A stretch of DNA of 64,000 nucleotides from Ptychodera flava. Taxonomy: Eukaryota; Hemichordata; Enteropneusta; Ptychoderidae. The notes under the pieces were generated by a model that saw only the letters and a list, made by a program, of their open reading frames with translations, did no database searches and was not told the origin of the DNA. The stretch spans positions 49,025,402-49,089,401 of the forward strand of contig NC_091930.1 of NCBI RefSeq assembly GCF_041260155.1. Direction: 5' to 3'. Positions 42,027 to 63,000 of this stretch are shown piece by piece (the first letter of the stretch is position 1; every line of letters begins with the position of its first letter). A program made the position numbers and the translations under genes.

Positions 42027-43961
42027 CTTTAAACGTATAACTACATATGGCAGGTACTCTAGCAACATGTATTGACGTAAGGAATTTTGATCTGAGGTTG
42101 GCGTGGAGGAGACTGCGTTGCCAGGTAAAATCAATACGGCAAATCTATCTTCAGAACATAATGAAGTATTTACTAAATTTACAAAGGATAATTAAATGAT
42201 ATAAATTAAACTATAGTAAAAATAATCTTTAACGCAAAAATAATTAATAGGAACTTTAAAACAGGGAATTTGTGCCATCAGTCATACAGTGCAATAACAG
42301 ATAACTTGAAAATGACAATTTACTTTGACTGATGTGGCTTGACGTTGATTGTTATTTGAACATGTTAAACCCATGTTTTTCTAAAAGGCTTTGAAAGGAT
42401 TAAATCCACAGACGTACCTGTCAGTGATCCTCTTCTATAATCCACGCGTCCTTGTTGTTTCAGCGCAAATAATGTGAGATTTTTAGCTTACAACTTTGGA
42501 ATGTCAATTTGATTTATTACCCGTGCCCACGCGTAAATTTGAGTGGCCTACAGTAGGTGTGGGCACCTTAATGAGCGTCGTTGGGTATTCCTACTCATAT
42601 GCAAAACAGGATATATACAGCACTGCAGCTCACATTATGACGGACTTGTACATTCAAGCCAATGGCAACAGTCGACTTCTACCTAACTTTTCGTTTGTGA
42701 AATGCGGTGAGATAGCTGCGTTGAACCACACTATTGTTTGTATTTCGGTGATAAAGTCTTATGTTTACATGGCACTTGTTACTTTATACTCTACTTGAAA
42801 GCTTCATCGAAACCGTAAACAGCTTGTGGTTTTGACATAACTTCCTTTCAAACACTCACTGATTAACATCTTTTGAATGTGTTTATTTGTTTTTCTAAGA
42901 ATCCTTGTTTTCCTATTGACATTTTCACACGTTTGAGAGCCCCTAACCGTATCTTGAGTCCAAAGTGGGATTTCAATGACGTCAAATTTTCCGATATTCT
43001 TATGCAAGGCTGGCGGCTTTACGAGTGGGCTTTTATCCCGTGCTATTTACGAGAACGGGCGTCACAACTTTGATGTTTTTGAACTTCTAAGCCTTTCATG
43101 CTGAAACTTTATACAGATTAATAAAGAATGATTTAACTCGGTATTTACGGTCTAGTTTTAGTTCACGATAGGTGGGCTCTCTACGCCCTGGGGATTACTG
43201 ATTTTGCTTAGTCAGACTTACTCGTAATCAAAGTATTGTCTGCATAAACTGATTTACTTGCTTGATCAGCTATAACCTTCTTTTGCTATTGTAAAACCAC
43301 ACTTCTTGTAATTTGCAGTTTTGCAGCTCTCCTTAATACCATTAACTTAGGTTAGCTATTGTTAATTTTCAATTTTAACTTGGCAGAATATGTTGAAATA
43401 AAAATTATTCAGTGATCTCTGTAAGTCAAAGGGACAAGTAAATAAATGAGATCGACCATTTACAATTGATGCAAAAAAAGACTATAGAGATACATTTATT
43501 GCCTGTGTAACACAATTGGGTGTGAAAACAAGTGATCGGATGTGTTTGTACACAGATTAAAGTATTCTACAGAAGTTACTACGAAATCCCGAATTTCATC
43601 TCAGTCTGTGTTTATGCAAATGAACTGCCACACCGACAGCCCGTTCTGAGGAAAAATGGCCCGCATAGAGCGATTTGCTATGCCAATGAACGAGCAGTTC
43701 TTTGAACTTTCTAGAATAAAGTTCTCTTGTTCAAGTTCAGAATTTTTTTAATTTAATCGACTGAAATCTCTTTCCACTCAGCACATGACAGTCCACATGA
43801 TCACAGTACAATCAATGTCAGCAAACAGAGGATCAAACTCATCTACAATAATTTTAATCTCATTATAAAACTGATCACTTTCTCCGGCATCATTCCCGAG
43901 ATAAAAGAAACCTTGGAAATGTTTGATTCAGTCATCCTAGGTGAAAGAAGCCCGCCCCAGT
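42027..43961. other. Intergenic, no gene recognised
   Basis: A 100-codon plus-strand frame at 42496-42798 has no family resemblance and no clear splice signals, and overlaps a small hairpin built on GTGCCCAC. Nothing else is supported. Confidence 0.4.
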
Positions 43962-44264
43962 TTACACTGGACAAAATGCTTGATATGCGCTCAGCATATT
44001 TATGTATATTGACGTATATGGAACACAATACTAATTGCATACGCAGTGTATATCTTTGTATATGGAACATTCCAATACGTTGATATGCGTAGCGTATTTC
44101 TATGCAGATCATGAGTATACGTAATGCAGATCTTTGCACACTAAGTGTACACTATAGTTTTGCATTTTATTAGCATACGTACTGTATACTTGATGTATTT
44201 GACACATGTACATAATCAGTATATGTGTGTATATTGTTGTATATCAAGCATTTTGCCCAGTTTA
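43962..44264. mobile_element. CACTG-ended miniature element, copy 1
   Basis: A 297-base insert (43965-44261) has inverted ends CACTGGACAAAATGCTTGATAT and its complement, with a possible 3-base target duplication TTA on both sides. CACTG ends with a 3-base duplication fit the CACTA/EnSpm group. It is closely related to the copy at 50054-50346. The interior is rich in short palindromic TATGCGTA words. Confidence 0.7.
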
Positions 44265-45474
44265 TTTTCAATAGACACATTGTTTTAGAATAATACTCAG
44301 TTGCAATATACTGTAACTACTTCTTTTCATTTCTTTCATCTTCTTTTGTTTTAATTCATAACAGTTTGCCACAGCTAGGTTTACTCATTTGTAAGGCATC
44401 GAACTATTCTCCTGATCTTGCATGTCTGAAGTCATTCAATGTCCTTGTCGCTATGACTTTGACGTCGACGCATTCTCTGCCATACTCACCTTTACGTAAC
44501 TTATCATATTTTATATTTGACTTCTTTATATTCCATTTTCTCACTAGCTACAGACGTTCCAATCGTGAACAGAGTTCAACTTGTGATTTTGCCAAAGATT
44601 GTCATCTGTATTCAGGTGAAGAATTGCTTGATAAGGCTTAAATGAGTTTCTATCTGACGTAAGCAGTTGTTTTTTCACAAACGCTTCCGTGCCACGAAGC
44701 GCAATATCGTTCGAAACTTCGCATGTTTTTGGAATTTTGACAATTCTAAAAACAGCAGGAAGGGACTTAGCCTGTCGTGAGTAGAATGGATAGGATAGTT
44801 CTCCATTATGTTTCATCAGGTTTAGGCTATTTTCCATTTGTTGGAGAGATTTACTAATGTTTCGGAATACTTAAAGAAGATCGGCAATTGACCAATAGCC
44901 CTCGGCAATCTGAAGCACTGCCTAATTAAGTGATATGTGATTTTTGTCGATGCCAGAACCTTCAGAAAATTTCACCCTGACGCCATCAAAATATGACGCT
45001 ACGTCCTGCATGGCGTTTTGAAATTGTATTGTTACAGTACAGTTAATTTCGACATGTCCATGCTAATTACACGTATTGAGTAATGTTAACCTCTGACCGA
45101 CATGTAATCATACGAAACGAAACTTTTACGTCATCATCCTGGTATTTACTAGTCGTATTTTTGCGAGAAGACTGGTCATCGCTATTGATTTGTTGGAGCT
45201 TATATTCTACTAGGTCGCCTACTCCTTAAGGCTACCACACCCTAAACCATTCTATGTGGTATTACCCCGCTGCATCTTTCATGCAGTGACTAAGAAGAAA
45301 ATTCACGGTAACAAAAACCGAAACGCGGGTTTCTGCCACTAAATAAAAATGTACTTGTTACTCATTGTTCTATTTCTTGACGGCAAGATGTCATCGGTTT
45401 CTTAATTAGAACGCACAAATGTAGTCAACGAATCGACTGAAGTGGCCTAAAGATACAATGGCACCCTATTAAGC
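44265..45474. other. Intergenic, no gene recognised
   Basis: A 97-codon minus-strand frame at 44544-44837 has fairly protein-like composition but no recognised motif, start context or splice signals. It may be a transposon relic. Confidence 0.35.
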
Positions 45475-45851
45475 TTAATGTAGCTATATACCTTATAGAC
45501 ACTTTCAGATTTTTGCTTTTTTGTCAGTTATATAAGTCCCATACCCCAATAAAGTATATATTTTCTGAAAGCCCTGATATATTTGGTAATCCGAACAAAA
45601 CCCAAAGCTTGTCATTGCACAAGTTTCAACAGGAAATCGTGCAGCGTGTTCGTTAAAGGGAGGAAAACCCGATTTTGGAAGGTTAAGCAAAACGCTTGTC
45701 ACGTGACAAATATACAAATAATGTCTGTGTACGGTCGGGTTTCCTAATATCAGGGCTTTCAGAAAGCATATGCTTTATTGGGCTTTGGAATTCTATAATT
45801 GAGAAAAAAATAAAAATCTGAAAGTGTCTATAAAGTATGTAGCTACCTTAA
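45475..45851. mobile_element. TTAA-flanked miniature element, second family
   Basis: A 369-base insert (45479-45847) lies between TTAA at 45475-45478 and 45848-45851. Inverted arms of about 95 bases share CTTATAGACACTTTCAGATTTTT on the left and its complement on the right. It has no coding capacity and is piggyBac/Kolobok-type by target site. Confidence 0.8.
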
Positions 45852-46334
45852 CTTGAATGCGGTATTGTTGAACATTTGTTGACTACAACTCCTTTTAGTC
45901 CAGTAACTATGTTGTGTTACCTATTATCGTACTCTACATCTTGTATCGGGTTTATCAAATAATACCATTAATGTGATAAAAACTATGAATGTTTGAGCTG
46001 ATACTTTTGTTTGTGCATCTCTGCCGAATAACATAAGATAAAATCAATCGGGGTGTACACCGAACACGGTATTACAAAGTAATGTATCTTAATTTTACTT
46101 GTAGTGCAGAGCATAGGAAATTAATCAAGGATGCCGTATGCTTTATCACTGGAGTACAGTCTTGGACGTTAGCATCAGTAATGTTGATTGTTTTTGGTCC
46201 ATGTTCAACATCTGAAATAATGGGAAAACAATCAATTTAAGTGTTCCGTCATATGTGGCTCAAATGTTTCATGTCATAAGGAAGTGACTTTTTTGCATCG
46301 CTACTTCACCAATAGGGAAGAACATACTTATTTA

Positions 46335-46474
46335 AGCAATAACCCCTGCCGCAGGAGGGTACAGAGACTTTTGGTACAATGCGCGACAAATAGCACGAGC
46401 CGATAAGCGAGTGCTATATGTCGCGCATTGTACCAATCTCTCGTGTATCCCCTCCTGCGGCAAGGGTTATTGCT
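46335..46474. repeat. Hairpin miniature element
   Basis: Arms of about 65 bases pair across 140 bases: AGCAATAACCCCTGCCGCAGG against CCTGCGGCAAGGGTTATTGCT, and TTGGTACAATGCGCGAC against its complement. Target duplication not resolved. Confidence 0.8.
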
Positions 46475-46926
46475 ATCACTATATCAACTTGTTTGTCTTT
46501 CTTTCTTCGCGGTATTTTCATCACTTTAAGCCCAAAATGCAGACAACAGTCTCCTGAGTGATCGAACGTCGGAAATTCAGCGCCCGAGACCGATCATTTC
46601 CATAAGTTTGGATTACGTACGTGTACGCACTGCACACAGAAAAAGTAACGATTTCTTTCGTAACTTTGCATAAGAACGCTAGTCATGGCTTTTTTGGTAT
46701 ACCAAACACAAATAGATTGTCTCATTCTGTACGGTATACGTCGACCGTTGCGACATTCAGAGGTGGTACAGTGAGGTTACAACAGCTATTTTTGATGGAT
46801 AATTTGGACATTAATTGTGCCAGAAAACAAGCAGTTTTGAAATAATCCAGACGTAGGATGATTGCAATTGTGATCAACAGTTGTGTAGAGTGTGTTGCCC
46901 GATGCAGCGAGAGTTGGACGTTGACA

Positions 46927-47370
46927 CTGCTCGTTGCATTTGATGTCAGATATTTTACAAGGCTAAAGAATGTTGTATCAGTATGTGTGGTAGTCACGAT
47001 ATTGCGTAAAAATATGTTCAGATATCTAGTCTCAAATATTGGAACTACAATATTTTTTGCATAAAAGGAGCAAACAACAGTAAATTTTGATAAACCTGGT
47101 CACGTGATTAGTGACACTTCTATATTTTGCTCTGCCACTGTATTAAGTTGGTTTTCCTACAAGCGGTTACATCTGGGACGCCCTCATCGTCAAGATCGAT
47201 AGCGAAATCACCTGGTATTTAGAAATCGCAAAATCAGTCAGGTGCCTAATCCTACATCTAATTTTAATACCCCAACTTGTAGTTATTGGCATCTTCTTAG
47301 CTATAATTACAATGAACAGCACGACCAGTGCGGGAGTCAGAGTTTATATAATTAATACCATATGCCATAC
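46927..47370 (+). pseudogene. Decayed copy of the membrane-protein gene
   Basis: The sequence aligns with 18945-19350: shared blocks include TATTTTACAAGGCTAAAGAATGT, GTGGTAGTCACGAT, ATTGGAACTACAATATTTTT and CATCTGGGACGCCCTCATCGTCAAGATCGATAG. No continuous frame spans it, and the upstream exons were not found. It occupies the same position relative to receptor A as the intact-looking gene does to receptor B, so it is a duplicated and degraded paralogue. Confidence 0.8.
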
Positions 47371-47734
47371 ATTTTAACGTAACATGTTCATAACCCACTA
47401 ACCTGATTTTGATTAGGTTTCTCCAACACTACAAAGGTGACTCGTACATTTCTGAACTCGGTAAACGTTTGCATATTTGAAGTATTTAGCCCCTGCTGTA
47501 AAATACAGCTTCATGTTATCAGAAAATAATTCACGTCGAAATACATCGTATTTGTCTTGAAAACACAGCAGCGGGTGTGTACGTGTGACGTGGCTAATGT
47601 TTTGTTGAAGACTGAATTAAAATCCGGACTAGAATATATACGTCAACAATAATATTTAGTGTGAATACCATTAATTTTGTCAGTAAGTTTGATACTTTTT
47701 TGTTTAAACACACATAAGGTCGTGGAGAAGTTAT

Positions 47735-47830
47735 ATAACAGAAAACAAAATATGAATTTAAAATATTCAATCATAAAAAAATGGAATTCAGCTTTGAGTG
47801 ATTGTTTCTTGTTATGCTATGCTGTATTTT
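47735..47830. repeat. Duplicated 3' flank of the membrane-protein gene
   Basis: It matches 19690-19815, including GGAATTCAGCNTTGAGTRATNGTTT-like words, in the same order and orientation. It supports a segmental duplication larger than the gene alone. Confidence 0.6.
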
Positions 47831-49490
47831 GATTTCAAATTATCACAATTACTTATTCTAAAATGTAAAGTTAGGCTAAATCAAAAAGGAGGACACCAGA
47901 AATTTACATTTGCTGAAATCTGCATTCAGCATGGATGGTTATGTTCCAACACTTTGCATACCGCCCTCAGTTATTTCCTGTCGTCGCCTCACAAAACATG
48001 AATGGCTGCACTGTTGTGGTGCTACGTAAAGGAATATTTTCTGTTAGTGGAAGTTATTAGCTCAGCGTACCAGTTGTAAAGAAAGTATATATTGAGTTCA
48101 GTCTTAGCGTTGTCTGTTTTCCCCAAAAGAATAACCCGGTTGTTGTTCTCAATTATTTCATTGGTAAGGTAAAAGTTCATTCCGAACGATGCCAAGGTGA
48201 TATCATCAATAGAAATACACAAATATTTGTTGACAAGCCTTTAGTTATGCTTTGAAAGTTGAAAAGTTGTCATCATTGCAAATCTACACAGCAAACAAAT
48301 AAAAAAAGTTGCCATAAATCGTGTCGGTAGGAGAAAATGTCACGGATGTAATGTAAAATTTGGAAAGATACTATTATGTCTAGTGTCATTGCCTGTATAT
48401 AGTATCGAACACTTCATTTGAGAGGAGAAAAGAGAAAGGCTTGGCGATGTTTTTAGGCAGACACTTAGGACTTTTGTGCAACCTATGTATATCCTTAAAA
48501 GGAATAGTTTGTCTACTAAGGGGACGCCTACTAGGAGTGGTAACGTTACAGTTGTTGAAAAACACTCAGGTTCGAAGAAAAGTACAGTTATTTGTGAGCT
48601 CAGACTGCTAAGGGCAAAGCGACTTGGGACAGGATGAAGCAAACCCGCATCGGCCCAATTACGAAGAGTGGACGATACTCCAATGTCCTCAATCTACAGT
48701 ATTACTAGACGACATAATAAAAGACTCTCTTGAGAATGCTTTAAAATGCCTACAATAAATATGCTAATTTTAAATGTTTATCTTTGCTACCTAATTTCAC
48801 TGATCTTTGGAAACATAAATATGGACGAGTTGACCAATCAAATGCCTTGATCTGCAAACGCATGCATGGGAGCCTAGCTGTCGTGGATAGGTCCGAGCCA
48901 AACACCCCTCGGCAGTTAATCGCAGTCAAAGAATCGAGTTGCCGTCATCTCGTTGAGGTAATATGTGCGTTACAAAACTGTACCACCTTTTATTAGGCGA
49001 ACATGAAATATGTGTCTATAATGTAAATTTAAAAAGCATGATCTGTCTCGACCCTTTATCTAATCAGTACATACGTTGTTTTTGTTTATCTTGAAATATG
49101 AAAAAGTAAACTTTCGAATCATAAAAGCCTACACAAAATCAGAATAGTTAATGAATCATGCCTTCGGATAATAACACTAAACGCCGCTGTCAAAATGGAC
49201 GAGTATACCATTGTTTTACCCGTCGAAGCAGAAGCAAACATTTCCTGTCACTGACAACTACCCCGATGGCTGTGACGCCACTGAAGCGATGATGGGAATG
49301 CAACCTTTTTACTGTGTATGTCGAATAAGTGTTTGCAAATCCCAAAATAGCCTTGTTGCATGTATTCGTAGACACACCACACAGAATTACTGAACTCCAA
49401 CTGATGTTCATAAAGTGGTCTTTATGAAAATGTTGTTTCACCTTTCAATGAGATTATCAAAATTTGTTGACCCTGCTTATGTGTGCGGCC
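47831..49490. other. Intergenic, no gene recognised
   Basis: A plus-strand stretch at about 48420-48640 reads as roughly 70 sensible residues rich in Arg, Lys and Thr (for example RQTLRTFVQPMYILKRNSL), but has no start, splice sites or known relatives. It might be a fragment of a transposon protein. Confidence 0.3.
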
Positions 49491-49519
49491 TGCCTGTCTG
49501 TCAGTCTGTCCCTATACAG

Positions 49520-49521
<2 letters not shown>

Positions 49522-49584
<63 letters not shown>
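49522..49584. repeat. CT dinucleotide microsatellite
   Basis: A pure run of about 31 CT units. Confidence 0.95.
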
Positions 49585-49588
<4 letters not shown>

Positions 49589-49849
49589 AACATATAAAAT
49601 GCACATTTATTAGTTTTACCATATAACATCACACTGTTCGTATTTTTTATATATATCTTAGTGACCGAATGTGCACCGATTGAGCTGCATAAATTGTGAG
49701 CAGTGTGACTAGCAAATATATACTAAATGAATCAATTATCTAATCAGTCAATAATTTATGTACACGTTTTATTAACATTTTAACCACAAGGTCAGTCCAT
49801 TTTATGAGATGCAAGTCCATTTTTGTTAGCCATCGCAAAACGTTGGCAC

Positions 49850-49975
49850 TCGTTATAATATCAACTAGAGTAACATATTTTAAATTGTCGTTTCTGCGCG
49901 TATGGTCGTCACGATTGTGTGAAATACTTTTTCAGATATTTAGTCACATGTATTTGAACTCTTTGCCATATATTT
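49850..49975 (+). pseudogene. Second decayed fragment of the membrane-protein gene
   Basis: About 120 bases resemble the 46927-47050 copy: CACTCGTTATAATATCAACTA, ATGGTCGTCACGAT, TTCAGATATTTAGTCACATGT. It is short and frameless, and could be a fragment left by a further duplication. Confidence 0.55.
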
Positions 49976-50050
49976 GAATGTCAACATCGATTGACTAATC
50001 CACCCTAAAAATTATACATAAATAACTAAAACATAAGAGCTTGCTTTTGT

Positions 50051-50349
50051 TGACACTGGGCAAAATGCTTGATATAAGTTCAGTATATTTACGTATATTG
50101 ACGTATGTGGAAAACAATATCAATTGCATACGTAACGTATATCTTTGTATATGGAGCATTCCAATACGTTGATATGCGTAGCGTATATCAATGTAGATCA
50201 TGAGTATACATGCATAATGCAGATCTTTGCACACCAAGTGTACACTGTAGTTTTGCATTTTATTAGTGTACGTACAACGTATTTGACACATGTACAGAAT
50301 CAGTATATGTGTATATATTGTTGTACATTAAGCATTTTGCCCAGTGTGA
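50051..50349. mobile_element. CACTG-ended miniature element, copy 2
   Basis: A 293-base insert (50054-50346) has inverted ends CACTGGGCAAAATGCTT and its complement, flanked by TGA on each side. It is the better preserved of two copies (see 43962). Confidence 0.75.
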
Positions 50350-50502
50350 ATAATTTTATCATTTCTTGTTTACATTCATCTTATTTACAGTGTATATTAT
50401 TTTATATGTCAGTATTATAATAATCTAATGCTTTTGGCCTAATAACAAGCCACTCTTTTAAAACAAACACATTTCCTGTCGATGGAAAAACAATAATATG
50501 AA

Positions 50503-50717
50503 AACACGATTGGAACTAATTTGGGATAATTGGATGGTGAAGTAAGGTCCTTTTAACCTGCAAATGTAAGTTCACCTGCTTTTCTTTTTAAGTTACACGC
50601 ATGTTTTTATGAGTACTTTGTAAACCTTGCAAAGTTCAGCTATATGGCACCTAACACTTGTGAGAAATTTGGAAATTATGAAGATCCAATTATCCCAAAT
50701 TAGTTCCAATCGTGTTT
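50503..50717. repeat. Inverted-repeat miniature element
   Basis: Perfect 34-base inverted arms (AAACACGATTGGAACTAATT at the left) enclose about 147 bases. No target duplication or family was resolved. Confidence 0.75.
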
Positions 50718-51876
50718 GAAAAACAATTTTTGTCATCTCCTACGATTTAGTGGGATGTCATCTCAGCTTATCAAATGTGTTACCTATTCAATAAAAGATG
50801 AAACAGGTTTTGTTGAACCGTCTTATAGTGTCCCATATAATCTTTAGACGTTTCACAAATATAAAAGCTGAATTGCTTCTAATTTAACACTTTTGAAAGA
50901 CCTTCATACTGAGTGCTGATCGCAAAATATTTATTTACTCATAAAACCTATGCACATGATAACAAATGTGTTTGTATCTTTTTACAAATTATATTACCTC
51001 TGCAAAACAAAGATGGCCTTTACATCATATATTCAATGTGCTATTTAAGTCAAAAGTTTGAAGTAATACACGTTGCAAAATCTTGACCGATTTATCTTAA
51101 TTTTTTTACAAGTTAAAAAAACGTAAAACATCCCATTTTCACTGATCTCTTTCACAAAATGAACGTAATCGTTTCTTCATAGCTACCGTAGGGAATATGT
51201 GTCGTAACTTTAAAAATAAAACCAAAAAAACAAAAAAAAAAAAACAAACAAAAACATGTCTTATCATCAGACTTCTGCATATTAAGTATTGTTGATATAT
51301 GTAGTCACTTAGACTTGGCGAAGATTCGTGCGCGCTGTTTAGCTTTTTTTGAATACTATATCGAGTACATATTCGTCACGTGAACACGTTTACTATATTT
51401 ACTACGTTTTCGAACTGGAGGGAGACTCAAGATAATGGAATAATGCATGCATGACCGTTAAAACATGCACAATTTGAAAATTGAATTGCAAAAAGCTATT
51501 AGCATTGAAGATATTTCGCTCTCATCTGCTTGCTGATGTTTTCCTCTTAGCTTCTGTTGAATATTGGAGTATTCCTGTTAGCATCCTCTGAATACGAGTA
51601 TTCCTGTAAATGAAACATTCCTGATGTCACTGTCACGTAAGTAGTTTTAATTTTACTATCAGAGGAGAAAGCTATCTCGTATCGAAATAGAAATAGCAAA
51701 AGCAGAAATAAAAAAAACGACAATAACAACCATCACCACCATGATCATCATCACTGTTTTCGCCGTCATTATGATAAGTTTTGTAATTTATCTTACGGCT
51801 TTCGCCTAAAATATTTGTGGATTCTGTTCATAGTTAATAAAGCATCACAAGAAGATGAACTACAGCTGTCTTACCT
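50718..51876. other. 3' flank of receptor gene A
   Basis: No exon seen. It contains the two patches (51025-51080 and 51415-51440) that match the 3' flank of gene B near 21812 and 22258, marking the duplicated unit. Confidence 0.55.
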
Positions 51877-59992
<8,116 letters not shown>

Positions 59993-60032
59993 CTAGAAAG
60001 CAATAAAAAGCAGAAAATATTTTCGAAAGGTT

Positions 60033-60063
60033 CATTAAGGTAGTATGTGTCTCAAAAGTGAAA
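60033..60063. repeat. Truncated end of the TTAA miniature element family
   Basis: The 31 bases TTAAGGTAGTATGTGTCTCA and onward match the inverted right end of the copy at 14397-14734. They stop exactly at the junction of the 883-bp duplication. Confidence 0.6.
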
Positions 60064-63000
60064 GTCAGATAAGTAGTTTAAACATCATCAGCATCAATCA
60101 TCGTCCGTAGGATGCATCTGTGCATGTCTTCATAAAAAGGCGACAACAAACATATTTTACACTATACAGAACATTTAAAGGTATGGAAATCGATCCCAGG
60201 GCCTAGGAGTGGCACATGTAAAACAGTGTGTATCTTTGCGTCAGAGGCGGAATAAACTATGAGTGTATATATTTATCCAGGAAATCTTAATCCCGACTGC
60301 TATGTTTGTACGCACATAGAGCCAGTCGACGTTAGGGACACAAAAAACAACACGAGGAACAAACAGGCAGTGGTTTTGAACAAAATCAATGTACCCGGTA
60401 CTTCACCGATGTCTGTAACTCAGTACATGAAAATATTCGTAGCTTGACGCACTTTGAAGATAGCTCGTAACAATGGCCAGTGGAAAGCCCATAGAACTAC
60501 GTGTATAACTATAACAGCCACTCATGTAGTTGGCGCTCAGTGAAGATTTTTCCGATCAACAACTTTGACGGATGATGGACTGACCTTTTCTACCGCAATT
60601 GTTATCTCCCTCGATTCAGCACAAAATTTTCGTATGGACTGTTGATGCGGGGTTTACAGTGGTTATGTGGTGGTAAATCCTAGTCGTATTTACGACTGCT
60701 GCGTAAACAGTCACTGAATAAATTTTGCACGCATTTACGAGCACTGGATATTACTACCGTTTTTGATCGAAAACCGTCCGTATACGCGAATGACGGTTGT
60801 GACAAAAACAACACAAGGAATCTGGCGTACATATTTACTGCATTACTTTGACCAAAAAATCACCCAAATGCCGAACGGTGATCATACAGAACTCTGCTGC
60901 ATGTTTCTGGACTAAACGACCCCAAACCGACCGTGGTCCCAGTCAACTGTGCCGGGCTCGACGTCTACTCTATCCGCGTCAACTCAAACTTTCACTCCAG
61001 AAAACTTTACCCCACAAACTGGGAATGTACTAAATTTACCTTGAAAATATTTCAAACTGTGTATCGTATTGAAAAAATCTTACCTCGGCCACGGAGCAAA
61101 TTAAAAAACCAACAAACCCCAACAGAAACAGTGGAATGATCATTAGTGTGCAAGGTCGCTGTATTATATGTCAGGGTGAAAAAATCTAGCTTTGAAATTT
61201 CTGGACGGTACAAACGGCGGGGCAGAATTAGACAAGATTACGACCAATGTGTTACCGCCGATGGTACATAACGTACTGTTGATATCAGGTAGTTCGGTGT
61301 CCAGTGAGAACACGATTCCGAATATATCACGGCTGTTGATTTGAGCTGCCTCCGATCGAAAATTTTCAACACAAAGACATGATATCAATAATTTTGCGAG
61401 ACTGTAAGTACCCGCTGTCTTCTCGCCAAATAGCTGCGATCAAGATCATTATGATAGAAGCAATTGACCGCCGAACACATGCTTGCTGTTCTTATACACA
61501 ACGTGTAAAAACTTATTATTCCTGCTGAGAAATACGACAGCAAATATTGCAATGTGAATTTCTTACTATCTTCCTCGCAATGGTTTTGCATCTGTGTTTA
61601 TTTTATCACGGTCACTAGACCATTTCTGACGATTTTTACTAACAAAGAATCAGTTCACACTCATCGTGGGAACACATTGCAAAGACGTTCACGAAATTTT
61701 CATAACATGAAAGATTACCGTAATCCCCGTTTCAAAGACGTAGGAAATGTATAATGATTTGTTTATCTTGAAAAATCCCGAACTGAAGCCTCTAAATACA
61801 AAATGATTTTTCTTCTGAACAACTTCCCGACAACTTTACAATCACGTGCACTCTGGTCATCACATGGCGGTTGTAACCGTACATGTGCTGCTGCCAATGG
61901 AGAATCAAAAGACTTCAAATCAACAGTCAAAACGTACGGAAAAATATCAATATCCAAGCAATGTAAAACAGAGTAATTTTGATAAGGTCAATTTATTGTA
62001 TATTATAAAAAATCTCCAGACCACTCGTAACAGCGTAAGATTATGATCTCACTCATTCGAATACTACACTCACACGGGTAGGGTAAAAATATGGGAACTC
62101 AGATCGTTATATACTGTTTCCGTCAAACGAGTCCGCTTATCTAAAGATGGCAAAAATGGTAAAAAAGACGGTAAAATGACCATAATTATTATTGCTTGTC
62201 TCTGTAAATTTTGCCGACTATTCGTTAGTAGTTGTCAAATTTCTTGAGTTTGTCGGAAAACTATTTCAGTGAATGACGTAAGTTTCAAGACACCCGAGTG
62301 CGAACGCAATATCGATATTGGGATAGCAAAATATTATATTATTATATAGACTTTGCAACCAAAATACCATAACAAGTACAGACAGGTTGAATTGTTACAA
62401 TGATATAAAAATAAATCATAAAATCACAAAAAACTACACTATAAAACTGGAGTCAATCAGTCACAGACAATCGAGGAAGAACATAAGAGTCTATTAATCT
62501 GCGATTTAATTCATCCTAGGTTACCATGAAAGTAAAAAAGGTAATGTTGTGCCCTGGTTGGGAAAGAAAAGTTGATTAAGTTTTCAAAAAAAAACGTCAG
62601 CTAATACTCGAACAATTTAGTAAAAAACTAGTTCAGAAAAACGTATAGAGAACAACGACATCACCGATCACTGCGATCTTCAGACCTTTTATCATGTTTC
62701 AGTCTGAACGGTCAACATTTGATGCTATAATCTATGCCAAGTGTCTCTTTTTGGTCAAATCCGACAGAGATGAATCAATCACGATTTAGTTTCATCGCCC
62801 CGACCCGACAGGAAATAATGAAGCTCATGAGCACCTGTATACATGTAATCGTGGCATGAACGTATCCAATGCCCGTCCACTGCACGAGCCATTGACCATG
62901 CATCGCGAGCAAAGCAAACAACGGTTTTGGACGTCACCAGAGCATTTTTTTCGCAGTCTGTGAACGGTTGAGTGGTTTGGGTAGGCTGCATACATGTAGA

